From positions 248,001-312,000 of the forward strand of contig NZ_JAYEES010000001.1 of the NCBI RefSeq assembly GCF_034653275.1: DNA of 64,000 nucleotides, written 5' to 3'. The notes under the pieces are model-generated. The model made no database searches. It was not told the DNA's origin and saw only the letters and a list, made by a program, of their open reading frames with translations. Positions 44,941 through 52,439 of this stretch are shown here, one piece after another. The translations under genes and the position numbers were made by a program. Source of the stretch: Nitrospirillum sp034653275 (GTDB lineage: Bacteria > Pseudomonadota > Alphaproteobacteria > Azospirillales > Azospirillaceae). Numbering within the stretch: position 1 is the first letter of the stretch; each line of letters opens with the position of its first letter.

Positions 44941-44954
44941 TTGCGACGTCGCAA
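44941..44954. other. parS: third parS-like palindrome
   Basis: TTGCGACGTCGCAA, identical to the core at 37946-37959 and 39894-39907, lies in the gap between ech and the large kinase gene, 5 kb from parB. Confidence 0.6.
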
Positions 44955-45006
44955 ATGCCGGTCGGCCCTGGGTGGTGGGACGGGCGCGGAATCCGGGTGT
45001 CAGGGA

Positions 45007-48000
45007 TCAGGCACGAAAGGCGCGCAGGCGATCGGCCGCGCTGGCGCTCAGGCTGGCGCCGATCATCGACGGGATGACCAGGGTGACGGTGGTGCCCTGG
45101 CCCAGCACGCTGTCGACCGTCAGGTTGCCCTTCAGCCGCTGGGTCACGTGGTTGTAGGCCACGTGCAGGCCCAGGCCGGGATGGCCACGGCCACGGGCGG
45201 TGGTGAAGAAGGGGTCCAGGATGTGGGGCAGCACCTCGGCGGGAATGCCCCGCCCGTTGTCGGTCACGGATATCAGCACCACGCCGCCCTCGGCCGAGGC
45301 CGTGACCGTGACGTGGCCATGGGCGCCAGGGTCGAAGGCATGGTCGGCGGTGTTGGCCAGGATATGCGTCAGGGCGTTCACCAGGGATTCCGGCACCGTG
45401 GGCACCACCAGGCCATAAGGCACGTCCACCGTCAGCTCTATGGCGCCTTGGGCCAAGGCGGTTCGCGCCACGTTGGCCACATCGGGAAGCAGGGTGGACA
45501 GGTCGACCTCCGTCACCTTGCTTTCGCCGTCCTCCGCCGCGATGGCGGTGAAGCTTTTCACCAGGGCCGCCGTGCGCTTGGTGTTGCGTTCCACTAGGTC
45601 GGCCAGGTCGGACCATTCCTCCAGCCCGGTTTCCAGGGCGTTGCGGGTCAGCTTGCCCTGGGCGATGTTGTCGCGCACATCCTCCAGGCTGCCGCGCAGG
45701 CTGCCGGCGGCGGTCAGCACCACGCCCAGGGGCGTGTTGACCTCATGCGCCACGCCGGCCACCAGGCGGCCCAGCGAGGCCATCTTTTCCTGCTGGATCA
45801 GCTTGGACTGGGTGGTGCGCAAATCGGCCAGGGCCTGGGCCGTTTCCATCCAGGCGGTTTCCGCGCGGCGGTAGGATTCCGCGTTTTCCAGGGCGATGGC
45901 GCTATAGGCGCACAGTGTGCGGAAGATCATCTGCTCCCGGTCGCCATAGGCATGGTCGGCGACCACCACAAGCACGCCCAGCACGCGGTTTTCAACCACC
46001 AGCGGATAGGCCAGGGCCACACCATCCTCCACCGTCTCCGTCAACTCCTGCCGGCTTTGCGCCGCGCGGGCGGGCAGGGAGTGGGGATCATCCAGGTAGA
46101 CCGGCTCGACGGCGCTGCCGTCGGCGGTGGCGGGTTCCAGATACGACCCCTGCAGGCGGTACAGCACCAGGCGGTGGCCGGTCAGCAGCTCACCCACATA
46201 GCGCTTCAGCGTGCTCAGCACCGCGTCCAGGATCAGGGTGGCGGTGATGTCCTGCCCGGCGTCGCCCAGGCGGCGCAGGATGGCGGCGGACTGGGTCAGG
46301 GCGGCGTTGGCCTCCGTCAGCTCCACCGTGCGCTGCGCCACCACCGCCTCCAGCTCCTGCTGGCGGCGGCGCAGGATGGCGGTGCGGCCCCGCACCAGCA
46401 GGCCGACGGCACCGGCCAGGGCGACGATGCCCACCATCTGCGCCCACCAGGTCTGGTACCAGGCGGGCAGGATGGCCAGCGGCACCGTCAGCTCCGCCGT
46501 CGACCATTGGCCGCTGCGGTTGCTGCCCCGCACCCGCAGGGTGTAATTGCCGGGCGGCAGGTTGGTATAGGCGATCTGCCGCCAGTTGCCGTCGATTTCC
46601 AGCCAGTCCCGGTCCAGCCCCTCCAGCTTGTAGGCGTAGCGGTTGCGCTCCGGGGCGGAGAAGTCCAACGAGGCGATCTCCAGGCGGAAGCCGTGGTCGT
46701 CCGGGTGGATCGTCAGGGGCGTGGTGGCGTGGGCCACCTGCCACCCCGGAACCTGCCGCCGGCCGATAAAGGCCTGGGTCACCACCACCGGCGGCACATA
46801 GGTCCAGTCCGCCAGCAGGCGCGGGTGGATCAGGGTGACGCCGTCCTCCGCCCCGAACAGGATTTCACCGTTGGGGCCCTTGGCGACGGACGTGGACCAG
46901 TGGGTCGTCAGCCACACGCCGTCCGACCGCTGGAAGGGGCGGATGGCCATGGTGATGGGATCGATGCGGACGACGCCGGTGTCGGTGGACACCCAGATGA
47001 AGCCGTCCTCGTCCTGGGCCACGGCGTTGGCGGTGGCCAGCAAGGGCTCCACATCGCTGGCCAGGAACTTCACCGGACGCCGGCCGTTGGCGCCCGGCTG
47101 GCCGATCATGGCGACACCCTGGCCGTAGATGGTGGCCCACAGCCGGCCCTGGCGGTCGGTGGCCAGCGACGCGATGTTGTGGCTGGTCAGGGTGGTGGGG
47201 TTGCCGCTGTCCAGGTCGATCTTCTGCACCGTGCCGCTGTCGATGCTGGCCAGGTACAGGCCGCTGTAGGTGCCGATCCAAAGGCCGTGGTCATCCGCCA
47301 GTTGCAGCACCGTGATGCGCTGGTCCTGCAAGCCGCCGGTACCCTGGCCCAGCGGACGGGCGGTCCCCGTGGCGGGATTGTAGGCCCAGACGCCGACGTT
47401 GGAATCGCCGATCCACAGCTGGGTCCCGTCCCACTGCAGGCTGGAAATGTTCAGGGCGGCGTCCAGCCCCGGCACCCGCGTCAGGTGCACGGCGCCGGCG
47501 CTGAGATCGGTGCGGTACAGGCCATCGCGGGTGCCGATCCACACGGTGCCGTTCTGCTGAAGCGCGAAGGACCGGGCCACCTTGGCGGGCAAGGCGTGTT
47601 CCGGGTTGGCGGGGTCGGAGGCCAGGTGGGAGACCAGCTGCCCCGAAGCGTCCAGGACGTCGACACCGCCCCGGCCGCGGCCCAACCACAGCTTGCCGTC
47701 CGGCGTGACCATCAGCGAATGGGCGCTGCGGTCCTCCGTCTGGGGGTTGGAGGAGATGGGGGTGAGGAAGCGGAAGGCCTGGGCGGAGGGATCGAAGCGG
47801 CACAGCCCCGGATAGGTCCCCACCCAGACCAGGCCCGCCTTGTCCTTGTATAGCGACAGGATGTTGTCGTTCAGCAGGCTGTCCGGCACCGTGCGGTTGC
47901 GCTTGATGGCCTTGGCGCCCCCGCTGGCCAGGTCCACCTCCAGCAGGCCATCGCCCATGGTGCCGACCCAGAAGACGTCGGGCTGCACTTCAAGGATGGC

Positions 48001-48876
48001 CTTGACCCAGTCGCCAGCCACGCTGGCGAAAGAGGCAGGCACGGCCTGGAACTGCGGCTCGCCCGCCTGGTCCACCTGCAGCAGCAGCACGCCGTGGCGG
48101 CTGGTGCCCAGCCACAGGCGGCCGTGGCTATCCTCGTAAAAGGTGGTCACGCCATCCATGGCCGCGGACCGCGGCAAGGTAAGGCTGCGGAATTCCGCCT
48201 GCCCCGGCGGCAGATAGGCCAGGCCGTTGGCCGTTCCCACCCACAGATATCCCAGGTGGTCGCGCTTCAGCGCCTGGATCTTGTCACCCACCACACCGCC
48301 CGCCGGGTTGTCGGCGCCGTGCAAATGCGTGGCCGGTTCCTGGTTGGCGGCCAAGTGGTCCAGGCCGCCCTCGGTTCCCACCCAAAGGCCGCCGGCGCCG
48401 TCATCCTCGATGCTACGGACGTCGATGTGACTCATGGTGTCCAGCGGCACGCGCACGAACCGGTCGGTGGCGGCGTCGTAGCGCACCAGCCCGGCGGCGC
48501 TGGTGCCCACCCACAACCGCCCTTGGACGTCGGTGTGCAGGGTGCGGATGTTGCTGTCGGGCTGGCCATAGGGCCCGGTGGCCCCGCCGCCGTAGGATTT
48601 GAAGTGATAGCCATCGAAACGCGCCAGGTCGCCGGCGGTGCCCACCCACAGGAAGCCCTCGCGGTCCTGCTGGATGGCCGTGATGTATTCGATGCTTTTG
48701 CCTTTGTCTTCGTTATACCGGGCGAACAGGTCGATGACCGAATTGCGCCACATCTCAGCACCACGCGCCGGCGCGGCGGCGAAAATTGGTAAACAGACAG
48801 CGACCAGCACGCCAACGCGCCCGATTTTATTGAGCGATCTTCCAATTTCCTGAACGAAATTCAGCATGAGGCTCAT
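45007..48876 (-). CDS. two-component regulator propeller sensor histidine kinase
   Basis: A 1289-residue kinase. An N-terminal hydrophobic segment (VGVLVAVCLPIFAAAPARG) exports a beta-propeller (residues about 45-680) built of Reg_prop repeats such as GFLWVGTAGDLARFDG and GLWVGTEGGLDHL. A Y_Y_Y domain (about 690-765, YAYKLEGLDRDWLEI...PPGNYTLRVRGSN) and one TM (about 785-805) follow. A coiled coil, GAF-like domain and HisKA box VAGVAHEVNTPLGVV come next, with a HATPase ending DPFFTTARGRGHPGLGL. This is the HTCS-type sensor layout for polymers or sugars, but without fused response regulator. It lies downstream of the borosin gene. An in-frame TTG at 48888 is an alternative start. Confidence 0.88.
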   Translation of the reverse strand: MSLMLNFVQEIGRSLNKIGRVGVLVAVCLPIFAAAPARGAEMWRNSVIDLFARYNEDKGKSIEYITAIQQDREGFLWVGTAGDLARFDGYHFKSYGGGATGPYGQPDSNIRTLHTDVQGRLWVGTSAAGLVRYDAATDRFVRVPLDTMSHIDVRSIEDDGAGGLWVGTEGGLDHLAANQEPATHLHGADNPAGGVVGDKIQALKRDHLGYLWVGTANGLAYLPPGQAEFRSLTLPRSAAMDGVTTFYEDSHGRLWLGTSRHGVLLLQVDQAGEPQFQAVPASFASVAGDWVKAILEVQPDVFWVGTMGDGLLEVDLASGGAKAIKRNRTVPDSLLNDNILSLYKDKAGLVWVGTYPGLCRFDPSAQAFRFLTPISSNPQTEDRSAHSLMVTPDGKLWLGRGRGGVDVLDASGQLVSHLASDPANPEHALPAKVARSFALQQNGTVWIGTRDGLYRTDLSAGAVHLTRVPGLDAALNISSLQWDGTQLWIGDSNVGVWAYNPATGTARPLGQGTGGLQDQRITVLQLADDHGLWIGTYSGLYLASIDSGTVQKIDLDSGNPTTLTSHNIASLATDRQGRLWATIYGQGVAMIGQPGANGRRPVKFLASDVEPLLATANAVAQDEDGFIWVSTDTGVVRIDPITMAIRPFQRSDGVWLTTHWSTSVAKGPNGEILFGAEDGVTLIHPRLLADWTYVPPVVVTQAFIGRRQVPGWQVAHATTPLTIHPDDHGFRLEIASLDFSAPERNRYAYKLEGLDRDWLEIDGNWRQIAYTNLPPGNYTLRVRGSNRSGQWSTAELTVPLAILPAWYQTWWAQMVGIVALAGAVGLLVRGRTAILRRRQQELEAVVAQRTVELTEANAALTQSAAILRRLGDAGQDITATLILDAVLSTLKRYVGELLTGHRLVLYRLQGSYLEPATADGSAVEPVYLDDPHSLPARAAQSRQELTETVEDGVALAYPLVVENRVLGVLVVVADHAYGDREQMIFRTLCAYSAIALENAESYRRAETAWMETAQALADLRTTQSKLIQQEKMASLGRLVAGVAHEVNTPLGVVLTAAGSLRGSLEDVRDNIAQGKLTRNALETGLEEWSDLADLVERNTKRTAALVKSFTAIAAEDGESKVTEVDLSTLLPDVANVARTALAQGAIELTVDVPYGLVVPTVPESLVNALTHILANTADHAFDPGAHGHVTVTASAEGGVVLISVTDNGRGIPAEVLPHILDPFFTTARGRGHPGLGLHVAYNHVTQRLKGNLTVDSVLGQGTTVTLVIPSMIGASLSASAADRLRAFRA

Positions 48877-48946
48877 CTTATACGTCAAGCGGCGGCGTCA
48901 GGGTAATGATCGATCAGTCTAGCGCGATATGTGCCTCCCGGCGAAA

Positions 48947-49009
48947 GCGGGGCCTTGGCAAGCCAGGCCGGATACGGTGCCGTACCCAGACTTTCTGCCA
49001 AGACCCCGC
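48947..49009 (-). terminator. inverted repeat between the borosin gene and the propeller kinase
   Basis: GCGGGGCCTTGGCA (48947-48960) and TGCCAAGACCCCGC (48996-49009) pair with one mismatch across a 35-base loop. The element follows the borosin stop and precedes the kinase start. There is no T-run, so it may attenuate rather than end transcription. Confidence 0.4.
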
Positions 49010-49026
49010 ACTAATTTCACCTGCTT

Positions 49027-50499
49027 TTATTCTGCGGAGACGTTCTGGTCCTGGACGTCTTCGACCGAAACGTTCTGATCCTGAACATCCTCGACGGAGA
49101 CATTCTGGTCCTGCACGTCTTCCACGGACACGTTCTGATCCTGGACATCCTCGGTGGAGACGTTTTGATCCTGCACGTCTTCCGTGGAGACGTTTTGATC
49201 CTGCACGTCTTCCGTGGAGACGTTCTGGTCCTGGACGTCCTCGGTGGAGACGTTTTGATCCTGCACGTCTTCCGTGGAAACGTTCTGATCCTGGACGTCC
49301 TCGGTGGAGACGTTTTGGTCCTGCACGTCTTCCGTGGAAACGTTCTGATCCTGGACGTCCTCGGTCGAAACGTTCTGGTCCTGAACCTCTTCGACGGCGG
49401 CGACGACCTTCACCGGCGCCGCCGGCTTGGCGAAGGCGGCCAGCCAGCGCTGCTCATCGGCGTTCAGCGCGCCAAAGCTGGTGACATAGCGCACCGGGTC
49501 GGCACGGAAGGACTGGGCCGCATCGGGGTCCAGGGCGATCCGCTGCATGGCCTTGAAGTAGGCCTGGGACATGGCGGGCGGGGTGGACGGCACCAAGGTG
49601 ATGGGGGCCGACTGCTCCGCCGGCACCGGCAGGGGCTTGCCCACCATGGAACTGATGCCCAGCCGCTCCGCCATGGCCATGTCGTTGTCCAGGCTGTCCT
49701 TGGGCGGGATGTACAGCGTGCTGGCCTTGCTCAGCCGCTTCAGGTTGGCCGGGTCACGGTACGCGCCCAGCTTCAGCCGGCGCAGCACCGGCTTCTGCCC
49801 CGGGCGGGTGGCGCCGACATAGTCCACGCAGGGGTGGTCCTCGCCATAAATCTCGATCAGGCGCTCGAACAGGATGGCGCGGCGCTCCAGGTTGTCGGTC
49901 ACCGGACGGAACAGGTCGCCCACCGGGCCCACCTGCATCAGCACGACATGCCCGCTGGTGACCAGCGGCCGGTTGCGCAGCAGGAAGTCGGTGGCCTCCA
50001 TGGCCTGGTAGCCGGACTGGCTGGGGTCCACGCGCAGGTCGGCGAACAGATAGTCCAGCGACGACACGCCCGGCAGCAGGCAGGTGTCATAGCCCTCGGC
50101 CTTGGCGGTGGTCAGGGCCAGGCGGGCGGGGGCGACGTAGAAGCCGGGGTGGCCGTAAAAGACGCCGGTCACGCGGCGGCCGGACCGCACCTCGGCCACC
50201 ATCACCTCGGCCATTTGCACGTAGGTCAGGCTGCGGCGCTTGTCCGCGCCGTACAGGGTGGTGAGGTCGACGACGTTGGGGTTGAGGGCGTGCAGATCGG
50301 CCAGCATCAGCGGGTCGCGGATGCAGTGGAACACGACGTCGGCGTGGCGGATGTGGCCCTCGGCTTCACGGGTCAGATGACCCAGGGCCTGGATGCCGGT
50401 GCCCACAATGGCCAGGCTTCCGCTGGATTGTTTCGCTTTGGTTTCAGTCAGGATCGCTTGCGTATCGGCAATTCTGGTGTCCGGCATCACTACCCCCAT
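49027..50499 (-). CDS. fused borosin: self-methylating peptide N-methyltransferase with 12 core-like repeats
   Basis: A 490-residue protein in three parts. Residues about 27-275 are a tetrapyrrole-methylase-fold SAM methyltransferase that follows fungal OphMA closely: SLAIVGTGIQALGHLT, GVFYGHPGFYVAPARLAL, LPGVSSLDYLFADLRVDPSQ, EATDFLLRNRPL and STLYIPPK. Residues about 315-365 form a short helical domain like the borosin-binding/clasp domain (KAMQRIALDPDAAQSFRADP). From about 370 to the end stand twelve decapeptides of consensus VQDQNVSTED. In borosins the methyltransferase N-methylates backbone amides of its own or a partner C-terminal core. Whether these acidic repeats are methylated is unknown. 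No protease gene adjoins. An ATG at 50487 is an alternative start. Confidence 0.88.
   Translation of the reverse strand: MGVVMPDTRIADTQAILTETKAKQSSGSLAIVGTGIQALGHLTREAEGHIRHADVVFHCIRDPLMLADLHALNPNVVDLTTLYGADKRRSLTYVQMAEVMVAEVRSGRRVTGVFYGHPGFYVAPARLALTTAKAEGYDTCLLPGVSSLDYLFADLRVDPSQSGYQAMEATDFLLRNRPLVTSGHVVLMQVGPVGDLFRPVTDNLERRAILFERLIEIYGEDHPCVDYVGATRPGQKPVLRRLKLGAYRDPANLKRLSKASTLYIPPKDSLDNDMAMAERLGISSMVGKPLPVPAEQSAPITLVPSTPPAMSQAYFKAMQRIALDPDAAQSFRADPVRYVTSFGALNADEQRWLAAFAKPAAPVKVVAAVEEVQDQNVSTEDVQDQNVSTEDVQDQNVSTEDVQDQNVSTEDVQDQNVSTEDVQDQNVSTEDVQDQNVSTEDVQDQNVSTEDVQDQNVSVEDVQDQNVSVEDVQDQNVSVEDVQDQNVSAE
49041..49400 (-). repeat. twelve tandem 30-bp units encoding the VQDQNVSTED repeats
   Basis: Twelve head-to-tail 30-bp units encode the C-terminal tail of the borosin-like protein. 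VQDQNV is invariant in all twelve. The linker is STED in most, SVED in three copies near the C-terminus and SAE at the end. The DNA units differ mainly at third codon positions (for example GAT/GAC and CAA/CAG), so the peptide is conserved beyond what recent DNA duplication would explain. Confidence 0.95.
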
Positions 50500-50696
50500 C
50501 GGTTGAGTTTGTAGTTGGGCAGATAAGCTACCAGTCTACAATCAGAACGGGTAGATGGAATATGGCATCCGGACGGAATCCCCCATCGCGCCGGGGTCGC
50601 CGTGGCCTGTGGAAGGCGGCGGGATGGTCCATGTCAATGGTGCGTTAATGGACCTTTGCAATCGGGTGGATAGTTGGACCATAGTGCCCGCGGGGG
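50500..50696. promoter_or_regulatory. divergent promoter region of the borosin and solute-binding protein genes
   Basis: A 197-bp gap between divergent genes. It has an AT-richer segment at 50505-50580 next to the borosin gene. No recognisable operator, and no small gene. Confidence 0.4.
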
Positions 50697-52424
50697 ATGA
50701 GTGCTGACCTGCGGATCAGAGGGGCTTCGTTGTTCGATATCGGCTTTTTGCGCGCGGGGCTGCGGCGCAGGGTGCGCGTTTTGTGGGTCATCGCCATCAT
50801 AGGCGTCGCCATGGGGCAAGCGCTGGCGGCCACCGGGGACGTGGGGGAAACCGGAAAGCCCGTGACCACGGCGGTTATTGCCTCATGGCCGATCGATTTC
50901 CATCCATTGACGGGGAACGAATTGGGGCAGTTCGCCGTCAAAAGATTCGTGACACGCCCGGTCCTTGATCGCTTCGATGGTGATCTTCACTGCGTCTTCT
51001 GCACCAAAATTCCGTCTGCAGCGGATGGAACGTTGGTGGTTTCCCGACGCTCTGACGGTGGACAGGTCACCACGGCCACCTATGCGCTGATCCCACATTC
51101 GTTGTGGGACGATGGCAGCGAGATCACCACCCAAGATCTCGCCTTCTCCTGGGACGTTCTGCGCGCAGGAGGCCGGGATCTGGTCGCCGGGGATTCCCGG
51201 CGTCTGAACATCAAGGACTTGCACATCATCGACAAATACAGGTTCAGCATCACCTACGATGGTGCGGTATGTGGCGAGCAGCTGGATGTGCCGCCCCCAT
51301 TGCCAGCCCATCTGGAACGATCAATCTGGTTGGCGGATCCCGCCCATTACTTTGAGCGTTCCCTTTATCGAACTCAACCAGCCCATGCTGGCCTGTATAA
51401 CGGGCCATTTCGTGTGGAGAGGATCGGGACCGATAGCCTTCAGGTGGTCAAGAATGGGCGATGGTCGGGTCAAGCGGCCGTTTTCGGCCGGATGAACGTC
51501 ATGGTGGCTGCTAACCAAGGAGATCTCGAACAAAAGGTACGTGCCGGCGGCGTGGATATCTTCTCAACGCTTACCTTCGACGTGGGGCAAAGGCTAGCTC
51601 ACGAATTTGGGGACCGATATAATGCGTTTTACTCCCCCAGTGCCCATTTGGTTCACCTCAAGGTGAACTTTGACAATCCCATCCTTTCCGACCTCAGGGT
51701 TAGAAAGGCATTGCTTCATGGCTTGAACCGCGAAGAGCTGATCGCAACCCTATTGGAAAACAAGGGTGTGGTTGCGCAGGGACTGCTCAGCCCATTCATG
51801 CCGGGATACGCGGCGGTGACGCGCTATGCCTACAATCCCCAGAAATCGGCTGCGCTTCTGGACAGCGCTGGCTGGGTAAAGGGCACGGATGGCCTGCGCC
51901 ACAATCGCGCGGGCGCCCCGCTCCGCTTCGAATTGCGTTATCGTCGGAATTATCCCTGGATAGACCTCGCTCCCCGGCTGGCGGCAGCCTGGCAAAATAT
52001 CGGGGTACAGGTTGATCTGATAGAGGACCCACAGCTGTCCGGTGATGCTTTGGATACCCGCCAACGCTATCTCGGGCTGGTGGGATTTGCTCAAGGCTTC
52101 GAAGAGGGTTGGGAGGCGACACGCACCTGGTACCATTCCGCTATGATCCCGGCAGCCAGCAACAACTGGCAAGGCAACAATCATTTCGGCATCCATGTGC
52201 CAGCGCTGGATGAAACTTTGGACAAGTTGATCGCGGCGGGATGCAATCCGGATGCCCGTGGCACCGCCCTGTCCGAACTGCAGCAGGTTTACGCGGAGAA
52301 CCTGCCGACACTGCCGTTGTGGTTCGGCACTGTCATCACGCTATCCGACAAGCGATTGACGGGGACTATCGATAGGCGCACCTCGGCTATGGCTCCGCCG
52401 GAATTTTGGCGGCCGCATTCCTAA
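50697..52424 (+). CDS. ABC-type peptide/oligopeptide solute-binding protein (SBP family 5)
   Basis: A 575-residue extracellular solute-binding protein. An N-terminal export signal with a long basic lead (RAGLRRRVRVLWVIAIIGVAMGQALA) precedes PLTGNELGQFAVKRFVTRPVL. The SBP_bac_5 core follows: YALIPHSLWDDGSEITTQDLAFSWDVLR, NPILSDLRVRKALLHGLNREELIATLL and LPLWFGTVITLS. Family members bind peptides or other oligomers in the periplasm. No ABC permease genes follow. Instead a membrane histidine kinase starts 15 bp downstream, so this protein may present a ligand to that kinase. It is visibly less GC-rich than the genes outside this region. Confidence 0.85.
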   Translation: MSADLRIRGASLFDIGFLRAGLRRRVRVLWVIAIIGVAMGQALAATGDVGETGKPVTTAVIASWPIDFHPLTGNELGQFAVKRFVTRPVLDRFDGDLHCVFCTKIPSAADGTLVVSRRSDGGQVTTATYALIPHSLWDDGSEITTQDLAFSWDVLRAGGRDLVAGDSRRLNIKDLHIIDKYRFSITYDGAVCGEQLDVPPPLPAHLERSIWLADPAHYFERSLYRTQPAHAGLYNGPFRVERIGTDSLQVVKNGRWSGQAAVFGRMNVMVAANQGDLEQKVRAGGVDIFSTLTFDVGQRLAHEFGDRYNAFYSPSAHLVHLKVNFDNPILSDLRVRKALLHGLNREELIATLLENKGVVAQGLLSPFMPGYAAVTRYAYNPQKSAALLDSAGWVKGTDGLRHNRAGAPLRFELRYRRNYPWIDLAPRLAAAWQNIGVQVDLIEDPQLSGDALDTRQRYLGLVGFAQGFEEGWEATRTWYHSAMIPAASNNWQGNNHFGIHVPALDETLDKLIAAGCNPDARGTALSELQQVYAENLPTLPLWFGTVITLSDKRLTGTIDRRTSAMAPPEFWRPHS

Positions 52425-52439
52425 TAGTGCCGCAGTGAA

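Noticed and set aside
45745..47853. 702-residue plus-strand frame
   Set aside because: Antisense shadow of the propeller kinase repeats.
49041..49400. CRISPR array suggested by twelve 30-bp repeats
   Set aside because: There are no spacers; the units abut and encode an invariant decapeptide in frame with the methyltransferase.
49165..50514. Plus-strand frame with VLDVLGGDVLILHVF repeats
   Set aside because: Antisense translation of the borosin repeats; the minus strand has the methyltransferase motifs.
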